DNA from: Clostridia bacterium
Lineage (GTDB): Bacteria > Bacillota > Clostridia > Oscillospirales > Acutalibacteraceae
DNA: 64,000 bases
NCBI GenBank assembly: GCA_017522225.1
Contig: JAFWZR010000031.1
Coordinates: 102,400 to 166,399 of the forward strand
Reading direction: 5' to 3'
Below, one piece after another: positions 40,562 through 49,265 of this stretch (position 1 is the first letter of the stretch; each line of letters begins with the position of its first letter). Both the position numbers and the translations under genes were made by a program. The notes below the pieces were generated by a model, which was given only the letters and a program-made list of their open reading frames with translations, did not search any database and was not told the origin of the DNA.

Positions 40562-42085
40562 TTAAATACCCAATATTTTGCCGACCGAGTATCTGAGAAT
40601 CATAAGTGCGTCCGTGGAATTGATTGCGTTATCTTTGTTTGCATCTGCAACAGCCTTCTGCTGAGTTGTCAAAGTTGTCTTGTCAACAGTACTCAAAAGA
40701 ACCTGGAGTGCATCGGTCGAGTTAACTGTACCGTCATTATTAAGGTCACCGTTTTTCTGCAAAGAAACATCAAGCTTTGCAACCTTGGTTTTATCAACAT
40801 ACACCTCGAATGATGTGGCAATAATCAAAACTTCACCGTTGAGCTTTATTATAAACGGGTATGTTTCCTCAAGGTCCAAGCCAATATGTGAAATATCATA
40901 TTCGTTATAATGTGCAGGATTGCCTGACGGTGAAACACACAAACTGTCAGCCTTAAAGAATAATACCGCATCATTGGTATTATTAAGATATCCGTTAACC
41001 AACACATCCATAATGCTGTAATCTGCTTTTTCTGTTTCAAACTTCTTTGCTCTTGTGTTATACATAAACACTTCAGCCGGATCGCCTTCTTCCCTTTCAA
41101 ACAAGAAAAGGAATTCATTATCCGTGTAATATGATTCCCAGAAATTCAGACATTCACTGAACAGAACCTGCTCTTCTCCTGTTTTTGAATCAATCTGAAC
41201 AATATCTGTTCTCAGGTATGAATCATCGTCATTTGAATAGACATCACCGATACGAATTATTTTCCCCTGAACAGAAGACGGGCAAAAATAATACACGTGC
41301 GACTCATCCTTGCTGTGTCCGTTATCAGTTGTTGTATAGTTTTCAAAGTCGTCAGTTAAATATACTTTCTGTGGGAAATACTGCTCATCATTCAAAGTAT
41401 AAAGCTCGATACACAGTGTGCTTCCTGCAACTGTATAATAAACATCCTGATAAAGATCAGTTACCTCCACTGCGGGTGATTTATGTTCTGTCCATTTCGC
41501 TAAATCAGAAGTTGTATAATACAATGCTTCAAAGTATTCTTTGCCGTTTTTTTCAAAAAAGTTTACGGTAGCATAAAGAATCTTATCGTTGATGCATTCT
41601 AAAGAGGTATACAGCTCGTTAATACTGAAATTCAGATCGTATTTCTTAAACGAATTAAAATCTTTAGTGGTAACAATAAACTGCTCTTTCAGTACAAGCT
41701 TTTCCTCCTTGTAAGAAACTCCCTCACTCTCTACATAATCCCATACCTCTTCAAGCTTATAAGCTCTTAACAAGAAAATAAATGTATCATCCTTAATGAT
41801 ATAATCATAAACATCAATCTCGTCGCAATAGTCAGGCAGGTATTCATAGTAGTTAAAGAACTTGTAATCTCTGCCGTTAGTAGTAGACGCAAAGTCCGCA
41901 TAGTCAAGTGTCACAACAGCACAAGTCTCTGAGTTGTTCACTCTGACATCTGTTACCGTGTGTCCCTCAAGCTTATCAATGGTGTACACATCTTTCGGTG
42001 CTGCAAACGAGCTGACGGAAATGCTCATACATACAACAACAATGCACATTAAAACAGAAATAGCTTTTGTCAATTTCATTTTCAT
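40562..42085 (-). CDS. secreted dockerin protein with an unknown repeat-rich N-terminal region
   Basis: A 507-residue exported protein. Signal peptide about 1-29 (ISVLMCIVVVCMSISVSSFA). Residues 30-440 are beta-rich, high in Tyr, Asp and Glu, with recurring segments such as LYYTTSDLAKWTEH, VYLTDDFENYTTT and IVTTKDFNSFKKYD spaced like blades of a propeller. I do not recognise this family. The C-terminus is a dockerin with two loops (GDLNNDGTVNSTDAL and DANKDNAINSTDAL). The start at 42085 is eight bases from GGGAG. It lies just upstream of the cohesin/LRR/dockerin gene but has a separate transcript. Confidence 0.83.
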   Translation of the reverse strand: MKMKLTKAISVLMCIVVVCMSISVSSFAAPKDVYTIDKLEGHTVTDVRVNNSETCAVVTLDYADFASTTNGRDYKFFNYYEYLPDYCDEIDVYDYIIKDDTFIFLLRAYKLEEVWDYVESEGVSYKEEKLVLKEQFIVTTKDFNSFKKYDLNFSINELYTSLECINDKILYATVNFFEKNGKEYFEALYYTTSDLAKWTEHKSPAVEVTDLYQDVYYTVAGSTLCIELYTLNDEQYFPQKVYLTDDFENYTTTDNGHSKDESHVYYFCPSSVQGKIIRIGDVYSNDDDSYLRTDIVQIDSKTGEEQVLFSECLNFWESYYTDNEFLFLFEREEGDPAEVFMYNTRAKKFETEKADYSIMDVLVNGYLNNTNDAVLFFKADSLCVSPSGNPAHYNEYDISHIGLDLEETYPFIIKLNGEVLIIATSFEVYVDKTKVAKLDVSLQKNGDLNNDGTVNSTDALQVLLSTVDKTTLTTQQKAVADANKDNAINSTDALMILRYSVGKILGI

Positions 42086-42191
42086 AAACAATTCTCCCTT
42101 TTTGTTTTATTGACTTGATTGTAACACAATACCAATCACAGTATATTCTTATTCAGAATTATTTTTTAGGAATATTCTTCCTTCCCGCGCT

Positions 42192-42674
42192 TTATAAATC
42201 AAACTTCATATATATGGTCGTGTCCATCGGACTGTTGTTGTATTTTTCTATTTCATAAAAGCCCATATTTTTATACATACGGATTGCCGTCTGAAGAAAA
42301 GGAAGCGTGTCAAGCAGCATATACCTGTATCCTATTTCTCTTGCATCGGCTATCAGCCTTTCAACAAGAAGCTTACCTAGCTTTTTACCTCTGAACTCAG
42401 GTTTTATATAAAGACGCTTCAATTCACAGTTTTCGTCATCGATTTTTCTCAAAGCGATACAGCCTGCCACCTCTCCGCAGTAATAGAGCAGGTACAGTCT
42501 GCCATACGGCATACCGTATTTTTCTTCGAAATTCTCAAGCTCCTTATCATACTGCTGAATTTCAAGATACTCCCTGAATGACGGATCGTTTTCCAACAGC
42601 ATATCCATATATTCAGCAAACAAAGCTCTTATTTCATCTGCATTATTATATGCAGGTACTATTTCCGTTTTCAA
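42192..42674 (-). CDS. GNAT-family N-acetyltransferase
   Basis: A 160-residue acetyltransferase. The acetyl-CoA loop is in FRGKKLGKLLVERLI, preceded by CELKRLYIKPE and followed by YKNMGFYEIEKY. These are normal GNAT features. The substrate is unknown; small single-domain members commonly modify amino acids, antibiotics or proteins. It lies 33 bases after the amylase gene on the same strand and is probably co-transcribed. Confidence 0.9.
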   Translation of the reverse strand: MKTEIVPAYNNADEIRALFAEYMDMLLENDPSFREYLEIQQYDKELENFEEKYGMPYGRLYLLYYCGEVAGCIALRKIDDENCELKRLYIKPEFRGKKLGKLLVERLIADAREIGYRYMLLDTLPFLQTAIRMYKNMGFYEIEKYNNSPMDTTIYMKFDL

Positions 42675-42707
42675 AGCCTTCCTCCTCTCGGCACAGACAT
42701 TCAGATA

Positions 42708-44354
42708 TCATTTTCGGTTAAAGCTTCTGACCCAATTTATCAGAGAGCCGTGATGTGTGTTTTCTCGTACCGTGCCTAACATATAGTCGGTTACGGGACC
42801 GTTTCGTCTCATTTCTTCAAGAATTGCCTCCTGAAGCTCTTCAACCGTCATCTCTTCATACGGCTTGTTGATATCAACTTTTATCGTTTCAGGCATCTTT
42901 ACCTCCTGAGTCTGTGTCGGCTCAGGCTTTTTAGGTTCTTCCTTTACCATCACCGCAGGCTCAGGTGATGCCGGTATTTCCGCTGTTTTTATCGGTGCGG
43001 AAATTATATTGCACATTCCGGACGGAATCCAGATTTCTCCGAAATTTGCAGGAACGGTTACCTGAATGTGGCCATCGGAAGCATAAACGCGTTCACCGCT
43101 CAATGCACCGACATACTCTTTGGCATTTCCGCAGACAAGTCTCATACTGACCTCGTTATCAGCATTATTGACAGTAACAATAACCGAGCGTCCCTCATAT
43201 GCCCTTTCATAGGCAAAGCAGGTGTTCTGCAGCTGAAGCTCCTTATAGTTACCGCGACGGAGTGCGGGTGTGTTCTGTCTTATTCTTCCGAGTGCCGCAA
43301 TCAGCTCGGTACAAGGATTAGTTTTAGCCGCATCCTTGTAATCATTGTAATTCAACGCAGGGCGTAAAGAATCATCAGAATTCCGCTCTTTTCTGCCTTC
43401 AATTCCGAACTCGGAGCCATAATAAATTGACGGTATGCCGGGTAAGGTATAAAGCATCACGTGCACGGGAACAAAATGTGCCTTATTCCTGAGCTTTGTA
43501 TAAATACGCTCCACATCGTGATTATCAACAAAAGTGTAAAGGTTGAGTCGGTTGCCTGTCATATCGCTGACATACTTGACTGTGTGTGCAACCTCAAAAT
43601 AGTTATGATCATTGTGAGCCGAATACAGCGCCTTGTGAAGCATATAGTTTGTGACCGAATGCAGAGTGCCGTCATTTGCCCAGCGTGAATAGTTACCGTG
43701 AATTACTTCACCCATCAGCCAGAAATCAGGTTTCACCTCATTTGCCGTCCGACGCAATGCCTTCATATAATCAAAATCCATAACATCAGCCGCATCAAGA
43801 CGTATTCCGTCAATATCGAATTCCTTTACCCAGAAACGGATCACGTCACAGATATAATCCCTGACCTCGGGATTGTGCTGATTTAACTTTGCAAGCAGAT
43901 CATATCCGCCCCAATTGTCATAAGAAAAGCCGTCACCGAATGAGTTGTTCCCCCAGAAACTCACATTGCAATACCAATCCTTGTAACGCGAATTTTCCCG
44001 ATTCTGCTTAATGTCCTGAAAAGCAAAAAAATCGCGGCCTGTGTGATTGAAAACACCGTCAAGAATCACACGGATGCCGAGCTTATGACATTCCGCCACG
44101 AAGCTTGTAAGGTCTTCATTTGTTCCGAGTCTGCTGTCGAGCTTTTTGTAATCCGTTGTTTCGTATCCGTGACCGACGGATTCAAAAAGCGGACCGATAT
44201 AAATGCCGTTACAGCCGATTTCCCTGATGTGAGAAATCCACGGTAGCAAAGTATTAAGACGGTGCACAGGCTCACCGTACGTATTCTGCTTTGGTGCACC
44301 CGTCAGACCTAACGGATAAATATGATAAAATACGGACTCGTCATACCACGCCAT
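42708..44354 (-). CDS. cytoplasmic GH13 alpha-amylase-family enzyme with a C-terminal extension
   Basis: A 548-residue glycoside hydrolase. The catalytic barrel starts at residue 1 (YHIYPLG). Nucleophile D187 lies in DGIRLDAAD, acid/base E216 in MGEV and the third Asp D280 in VDNHD. A C-terminal beta domain follows. No signal peptide, so it acts on imported maltodextrins or glycogen. The last 100 residues are a Pro/Glu-rich linker (EPKKPEPTQTQEV) and a short helical domain not usual for the family. The start at 44354 has GGGAGG upstream; the longer frame to 44552 crosses the promoter and is rejected. Specificity (neopullulanase or amylase) is unresolved. Confidence 0.92.
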   Translation of the reverse strand: MAWYDESVFYHIYPLGLTGAPKQNTYGEPVHRLNTLLPWISHIREIGCNGIYIGPLFESVGHGYETTDYKKLDSRLGTNEDLTSFVAECHKLGIRVILDGVFNHTGRDFFAFQDIKQNRENSRYKDWYCNVSFWGNNSFGDGFSYDNWGGYDLLAKLNQHNPEVRDYICDVIRFWVKEFDIDGIRLDAADVMDFDYMKALRRTANEVKPDFWLMGEVIHGNYSRWANDGTLHSVTNYMLHKALYSAHNDHNYFEVAHTVKYVSDMTGNRLNLYTFVDNHDVERIYTKLRNKAHFVPVHVMLYTLPGIPSIYYGSEFGIEGRKERNSDDSLRPALNYNDYKDAAKTNPCTELIAALGRIRQNTPALRRGNYKELQLQNTCFAYERAYEGRSVIVTVNNADNEVSMRLVCGNAKEYVGALSGERVYASDGHIQVTVPANFGEIWIPSGMCNIISAPIKTAEIPASPEPAVMVKEEPKKPEPTQTQEVKMPETIKVDINKPYEEMTVEELQEAILEEMRRNGPVTDYMLGTVRENTHHGSLINWVRSFNRK

Positions 44355-44439
44355 ATTTTTCCTCCCGATTATGTAAAAATGCTGAGTCAAGATTATAATC
44401 AACCGTTTCAGATTGAAAACGTATTCTTTAATGAAATGT

Positions 44440-44468
44440 ATTATACCATAAAGCAAAGAAGAATACAA
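44440..44468 (-). promoter_or_regulatory. promoter of the amylase-GNAT operon
   Basis: On the minus strand: TTGTAT (44463-44468), 17-base spacer, TATAAT (44440-44445) with TGG before it. A second TATAAT lies nearer the gene. Confidence 0.65.
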
Positions 44469-44532
44469 ACGAATACAGATACTTTTTGTACCTGCTTCCT
44501 CCTTGTTCGAATCCCTTCGTCTGAACTGAATA

Positions 44533-44572
44533 AAAAAGCAGAGCGACGCCAACAGGCGCAGCTCTGCTTTTT
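44533..44572 (-). terminator. terminator of the DMT transporter gene
   Basis: AAAAAGCAGAGC (44533-44544) pairs perfectly with GCTCTGCTTTTT (44561-44572), with a small internal stem in the loop. It has T-runs on both strands. Confidence 0.83.
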
Positions 44573-44617
44573 ATGTTTACAGCTTAAAATGGCAACAACC
44601 CGATAAATTTGAATTTG

Positions 44618-45667
44618 TCAACCACAATGAATGTGTTGATGATTTGTAAGCTCGTGCTTATGTGTATGATTCTCACTATCTGTGTTGTGAATATGCAGAT
44701 GAGTATGAATGTGTTTGTGCTCGTGGGTGTGAACCGTATCACCATGGCTATGCTCATGGGTGTGTATATGCTCATGCTCGTGAGTATGCTGCAAGTTGAT
44801 AGTGTCCTTCACCATAACAACGGTGCTGATAATCATAATTGCTAATGCAATATAAAACTGAATTGACGGTCTTTCGCTTAAAATCAGAACGCTGAATAAA
44901 ACACCTAAAAACGGTGCAACGGAATAATATGCACTGGTTTTAGCTGCACCCAGATTTTTCTGAGCCATAATATAGAAATGGATGCTCAAGCCATAAGCAA
45001 CAAAGCCTAAAAGCATTATGCACAAAACCCAATGTAAAGACGGTATTTTTTCTCCGATTAAAAGAGCTACTATCAGACTTCCAAGTCCTGAAAAAGTTCC
45101 TTTGATAACGACGATTTCAATTGAACTTTTGTTGCTTATCATTTTTGTGCAGTTGTTTTCAAATCCCCAACAAAGACAAGCTCCGAGGACAAACAATGAG
45201 CCTTTGTTAAATACAAATGAACCTTCACCTTCAAAGCTGAGAACCACGCTTGCCACTGTCACAAGAGAAATTGCAATCCACAGTCTTTTAGAGATAACCT
45301 CTTTAAAAACCACAAGAGCAATAATAGAGGTTGCAACAATTTCAAAATTATTGAGAAGAGAAACATTTGCAGAGTTTGTCATTGTAATGCCGAACATTAA
45401 AAGAATTGGTGCGGCAATATCAAGCAAAACCATTGCAACGGTGTATGGTAATTCCTTTTTAGTTAAAGGCTCTCTCTTGATTTCTTTACCTGTGATTTTT
45501 TCAATTAAGCCATAAAGAAACAAGCCAACCCCTGCACCAAGATACAAAAATGATGCCATCATAGTGGGCTCAGCATGGTTTAATAATAATTTAGATAACG
45601 GAACATTTATTGCATAAAGCATTGCCGCAAGAATGGCATAAAATGTTGCGATATTTTTGGTTTTCAA
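44618..45667 (-). CDS. DMT/EamA transporter with a histidine-rich C-terminal tail
   Basis: A protein of about 350 residues with ten hydrophobic helices in two EamA repeats (YAINVPLSKLLLNHAEP, GACLCWGFENNCTK). It is a drug/metabolite-type transporter. The last 60 residues form a cytoplasmic tail with more than 20 histidines in HEHEHIHTHEHSHG-like runs, a probable Zn, Ni or Co buffer. The likely start is a TTG at 45667 downstream of GAGGTG; no ATG exists before the first helix, and the longer TTG at 45688 precedes the ribosome-binding site. The substrate is unknown. Confidence 0.85.
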   Translation of the reverse strand: MKTKNIATFYAILAAMLYAINVPLSKLLLNHAEPTMMASFLYLGAGVGLFLYGLIEKITGKEIKREPLTKKELPYTVAMVLLDIAAPILLMFGITMTNSANVSLLNNFEIVATSIIALVVFKEVISKRLWIAISLVTVASVVLSFEGEGSFVFNKGSLFVLGACLCWGFENNCTKMISNKSSIEIVVIKGTFSGLGSLIVALLIGEKIPSLHWVLCIMLLGFVAYGLSIHFYIMAQKNLGAAKTSAYYSVAPFLGVLFSVLILSERPSIQFYIALAIMIISTVVMVKDTINLQHTHEHEHIHTHEHSHGDTVHTHEHKHIHTHLHIHNTDSENHTHKHELTNHQHIHCG

Positions 45668-45707
45668 TTTGCCGTAACACCTCGTCAAATTCTTATTTGT
45701 CGAACTG

Positions 45708-45736
45708 ATTATATCACACTTAATATGAAATTACAA
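45708..45736 (-). promoter_or_regulatory. promoter of the DMT transporter
   Basis: On the minus strand: TTGTAA (45731-45736), 17-base spacer, TATAAT (45708-45713) with a TGA extended element. Confidence 0.68.
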
Positions 45737-45782
45737 TCGGGTGCGGGTGTCCCGCCCTCAACCTCTTCACTATTCCTTCTTA

Positions 45783-45930
45783 CTTATTACGAGCTTGCGA
45801 GTAACAAGGTTCTCCGAAACAAAGAAATCTCTGATTTCGTCTTGTTTCGTGAGGTTCTTATTGCGAGCTTGCGAGTAACAAGGTTCTCCGAAACAAAGAA
45901 ATCTTTGATTTCGTCTTGTTTCGTGAGGTT
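45783..45930. repeat. 74-bp tandem direct repeat, two full copies plus a partial third
   Basis: Copy 1 is 45783-45856 and copy 2 is 45857-45930; they differ at only two positions, and an 8-base start of a third copy (CTTATTAC) follows at 45931. Each unit holds an internal inverted repeat of CGAAACAA with TTGTTTCG. The unit codes for nothing recognisable. Confidence 0.85.
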
Positions 45931-45942
45931 CTTATTACTTCG

Positions 45943-46035
45943 CCAAAAATCGACCAAAAAGTTAGTGAAGAGTGAATAGTGAAGAAGTAATAAGTAAAAA
46001 TCGACAACCTTCTGTCGAAGATTGTCGATTTTTGG
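45943..46035. repeat. nested inverted repeats beside the recombinase remnant
   Basis: An inner hairpin pairs 45996-46007 with 46022-46033 (12 bp) plus an inner CTTC/GAAG stem. An outer 12-bp inverted repeat, CCAAAAATCGAC (45943-45954) with GTCGATTTTTGG (46024-46035), competes for the same right arm. The stretch between is made of GTGAATAGTGAAG-like repeats. The hairpin can act as a terminator. Confidence 0.7.
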
Positions 46036-46530
46036 CCCCGCGGGCGAAAATAAATCCGAACTTGATATAAAAAATTTAACTTCATCTACGCGGACGGTTT
46101 TTGCGCCGTCCTTGTAGTTGAAGTTAATGATAATTATATCGTCATACAGATAAACTGAATTAACAAAAGTATTTATCAGTCTTCGTTTATGATCTAAACG
46201 CTTTGTTCCGCTTTCTCCGACCATAAGCCTGTTGCATTTTCCGCAATATAACTTCGGTGAAAGCAGGTAGTCATCTTCTGCTTTATGTTTTGCAGGCGCT
46301 TTTTTAGTCTGTGCCATTCTGTCCTGAACTTTTTCAAACAAATCTAACGGAACTATTGCAGGAATACCGTTCGTATGAATAATATCGCGGTACTTGTATT
46401 CGCCTATGTATCTGCGATTATGAAACATATGTGTCAGGACATTGAAAGTAATCTTTCCTCCGCGGTTGTTTCTGATTCCTTTACAGCACATATCTTCTGC
46501 AACTTCCTTCATTGACTTTCCGTCAGCATA
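46033..46530 (-). pseudogene. decayed large serine recombinase (internal and N-terminal deletions)
   Basis: About 166 codons resemble the middle and end of large serine recombinases of Clostridia mobile elements: YADGKSMKEVAE, GKITFNVLTHMFHNRRYIGEY, then GIPAIVPLDLFEKVQDRM. A zinc-ribbon half CGKCNRLMVGE follows, then a jump at about KRLDHKRR straight to the C-terminal NSVYLYDDIIIINFNYKDG. The catalytic resolvase domain with its Ser, the second Cys pair and the coiled coil are missing, and a stop codon precedes the homology. The frame then runs on into the hairpins and repeats downstream, giving meaningless sequence. It marks an old mobile-element insertion. Confidence 0.85.
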
Positions 46531-46617
46531 ACTAGGTTTTATTTCATTTTTAAATCAAGCTTCGTTTTGAACTTTTTGTTTGATAAGTTTTATTTTTTAC
46601 AGTTCAATTCGTTTTCA

Positions 46618-47808
46618 TCATCTGACAGATACAAGCTCTGACGGGTCAGCGGGTAAAGCAAAGATATTTTCTCCTTTGCTATCCAAGCCTGTTTTTGATG
46701 TGGTGAGGAGTTTGACTTTACCGTTTTCAAAATTATAAACGCTGAGAGTGAAGTCCTTTCCCTCTTCTTCATTGTTCACGCTGAAGACACAGAGATAGCT
46801 TTTACCGCCTGCTGTTTTTACAAAATACGGTTCAATATATGAGAACCATTCTGCTTCAAATTCTGAGGTTTCAGAATTTATGCCTATAGTATGGTAAAAC
46901 TTAGTGTCTTCATCGTAATTGCCCGAAACGGTAAGCTCCTCCGTCTTTTTATCACCTGTAATATCGGCATAAAACGGTGCTGATGACGGCAAACTTACAA
47001 CATACTCATCGGGCACGATAGTATATTTTTCATTGAACAAATCGGGATATTCCGCAAAGGTTACGGTTACGACCTGAATACCGAAATTTGTAGGAGCAAT
47101 GTCACCCGGATTGAAATAGAAAGCTACACCGTTGTAATCGAGAGTCCATGTAATACTGTCATCAGGAGTATTTTTAAAATATTCAATAACGGCTGTATCT
47201 CCGCTCGGCTTATCTTCACCTATACGGCTCATAATCTCCTTTTCAACTGTTGCGGGAATTTTTGAAGTGTCAGCAAAAACATCTGCAAGACCAAGCTCTT
47301 TTCCGCTCTCGGTATCATAATTAAGTCCGTTGAAGGAGCGAGAGTCTTCCTTGCCGTAATCCTCAAGAATACTCACTGCAACGCTGTCGGCACGTCTTAC
47401 CTGAACGTCAAGAGTTGAAACATAAGTTGAAAAGGCTTCGTTATTGCTTTCAAATTCATCGGTTGCCAAAGCAATGAAATTATCCTTTTCATCTTCCATT
47501 GTTCTCTTGCGCATAGCAGAAGTTTCTGCAAGCGTTTTGGCAAGAAGCGGATAGTCTTTTTCCATTGCTTTATCAAGGGTAACATCCGTATATTCGCTTC
47601 TTACAAGCATTGCGGAAGTATCCTTGTACCATTCATAATCAGAAATATACTCTTTATTAAGCGAAAGAACAGATATTTCTTTATTTTCGGCATTCTCAGT
47701 TGTTCCGCTCGGAGTATCCTCCTGCGGAGGCTTTTCTCCGCAAGAGGTTAAAGCAACCGTGAAACACAGGGTCAATAATATACAAACAATTCTTTTTAGT
47801 TTATTCAT
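46618..47808 (-). CDS. lipoprotein with a DUF3298/RsiV-like domain
   Basis: A 396-residue lipoprotein. Signal peptide with lipobox LTSC, Cys23. A Glu/Thr-rich linker leads to a domain at about 50-265 with the PdaC/RsiV-like pattern (YPLLAKTLAETSAMRK, then FNGLNYDTESGKELGLADVF and FYFNPGDIAP), as in DUF4163/DUF3298 proteins, some of which bind lysozyme or peptidoglycan. A further beta-rich domain of about 120 residues follows. It is the last gene of the nine-gene operon, 5 bases after the previous lipoprotein. Confidence 0.8.
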   Translation of the reverse strand: MNKLKRIVCILLTLCFTVALTSCGEKPPQEDTPSGTTENAENKEISVLSLNKEYISDYEWYKDTSAMLVRSEYTDVTLDKAMEKDYPLLAKTLAETSAMRKRTMEDEKDNFIALATDEFESNNEAFSTYVSTLDVQVRRADSVAVSILEDYGKEDSRSFNGLNYDTESGKELGLADVFADTSKIPATVEKEIMSRIGEDKPSGDTAVIEYFKNTPDDSITWTLDYNGVAFYFNPGDIAPTNFGIQVVTVTFAEYPDLFNEKYTIVPDEYVVSLPSSAPFYADITGDKKTEELTVSGNYDEDTKFYHTIGINSETSEFEAEWFSYIEPYFVKTAGGKSYLCVFSVNNEEEGKDFTLSVYNFENGKVKLLTTSKTGLDSKGENIFALPADPSELVSVR

Positions 47809-47813
47809 TAAAA

Positions 47814-49238
47814 TCAGAATCCTTTAACGACGAACGCTACAAGCTCGGTTGCGGATTTGTCTTCGCGCTCGTCTGTCATAATTGTAAAGATACGACCGTC
47901 GGGAAGAACGGTTGAATCGCAGAACCACGGATAATTTGTGCTGAACAGTTCGCCGTCAGAAATCTCTGCAACGAATTTGCCGCTGTTATCCCACACAAGA
48001 ACATCTCTCATATTGCCGTCAAAAGCAATGTAGCCGTTAGAGGTCTGTGTAACAAATGTTACACTGCCGAGACCCTCGCCCTCTGCATCGCAGAGAGTTT
48101 TCTGCAGCTTACCGTCCTTGTTGTAAACAAATATCTTATGACCGCTTTCGTCAGCCGCATTTGCACAAACATAAATATTGTTCTCGTCAACACAAAGCTG
48201 CATTATTGTATCAGCTTCTTTGAAAGTAACAGGCTTTGATGTATATGTGCTACCATTGAATGTTACAATACTGCATTCATTCGATGTGAAGAAATTTACT
48301 CCCCACTTACCTGAAGGATGAATTGCGAGGTTGTCGATGTCTTCGTATGTTGCAACTGTTTTGCCGTCCTTGATGCAGAGAATATCATTCATACCGCCGC
48401 TTACCCAGAGAGTACCGTCGGCTGTTGCTTCAACTCTGTCATAATCATCTTCGGGAAGCTCAATTGCCTTTACAAAAGCCAATACAGAGCCGTCATAGTG
48501 ACATTCACTGAGTTCGCCGTCAACAAGAACATATACTCTGTCACCGATTGCGGCAACGGAATGGTCAAATGTTTCAAAGGTTGTAACAGGCTTTTCAAAC
48601 GGGACAAAAGTTGAACTGATTGTCAATGAGCCTGCCTGTGCGCTTGCAGGTTCAGCAGAGAAGGGCTTGCCTTCCCACTCCCACGGGCCGTCTTCATTTC
48701 CGATATCTTTAATGTTAAATGTTATACCGTCAAGAAGTGCCTGAATGTGAGCATCCTTGATATCGGTTGTGTCAAACTTGACATAAACCGATGCGTTTGC
48801 ACCTTCAATACGGTTAAAATAAACGAGAGTTTCTTCGCCGTCGTCATATTTGAGAAGGTCAACGCCGCCGATTTTAACGGTTTTATAAGACTTGTTCACT
48901 TCATATTCATACTGATTAAAGCCGTAATAAACAAGGTCTTCACGGAAGTCGTAAGGCTCGTCAATTTCAACGCTGATTGTTGCCTCGACTAAGTAGTATT
49001 CGTTGTCCTCGGGGTCAAGCACCTGAAGAACAGCTTTGGAGTATTCTTCTTCATTCTTGAAGTCTTCTTCAATATTTATCCAGCCTTCACTGAGTTTAAT
49101 CTCAAAGAATGAGGTTGTGATATCTGCGTTACCTGAAGGCTGTTTAGTGTCGTTAGGTTTATCGGGATTTTTATCACCGCAAGCCGCAAGTGAAAATACC
49201 ATTACAAACGCAAGAAGTAATGCGAATATTTTTTTCAT
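47814..49238 (-). CDS. lipoprotein with a beta-propeller-like domain
   Basis: A 474-residue lipoprotein (lipobox LAAC, Cys20). Residues 35-190 form an alpha/beta domain resembling DUF-type proteins with a FFEIKLSEGWINIEEDF opening. Residues 200-474 contain repeated WxxGG/VYVLVDGE/IYVCAN units typical of a beta-propeller. I do not recognise the family. AAAGGAG precedes the ATG. It would sit on the outer face of the membrane, presenting a binding surface. The operon context links it with envelope-related proteins. Confidence 0.75.
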   Translation of the reverse strand: MKKIFALLLAFVMVFSLAACGDKNPDKPNDTKQPSGNADITTSFFEIKLSEGWINIEEDFKNEEEYSKAVLQVLDPEDNEYYLVEATISVEIDEPYDFREDLVYYGFNQYEYEVNKSYKTVKIGGVDLLKYDDGEETLVYFNRIEGANASVYVKFDTTDIKDAHIQALLDGITFNIKDIGNEDGPWEWEGKPFSAEPASAQAGSLTISSTFVPFEKPVTTFETFDHSVAAIGDRVYVLVDGELSECHYDGSVLAFVKAIELPEDDYDRVEATADGTLWVSGGMNDILCIKDGKTVATYEDIDNLAIHPSGKWGVNFFTSNECSIVTFNGSTYTSKPVTFKEADTIMQLCVDENNIYVCANAADESGHKIFVYNKDGKLQKTLCDAEGEGLGSVTFVTQTSNGYIAFDGNMRDVLVWDNSGKFVAEISDGELFSTNYPWFCDSTVLPDGRIFTIMTDEREDKSATELVAFVVKGF

Positions 49239-49265
49239 ATAAAAATCTCCTTTGCTTTAATTGTG

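Noticed and set aside
44355-44552. 66-codon N-terminal extension of the amylase
   Set aside because: It crosses the promoter at 44440-44468 and lacks similarity to GH13; GGGAGG marks the ATG at 44354.
44609-44845. Met-rich plus-strand frame resembling a membrane protein
   Set aside because: It is the complement of the histidine codons in the DMT tail (CAT/CAC read as ATG/GTG), an artefact of the His-rich sequence.
45783-46035. CRISPR array
   Set aside because: The repeats are tandem without spacers, 74 bp long, and no cas genes are present.
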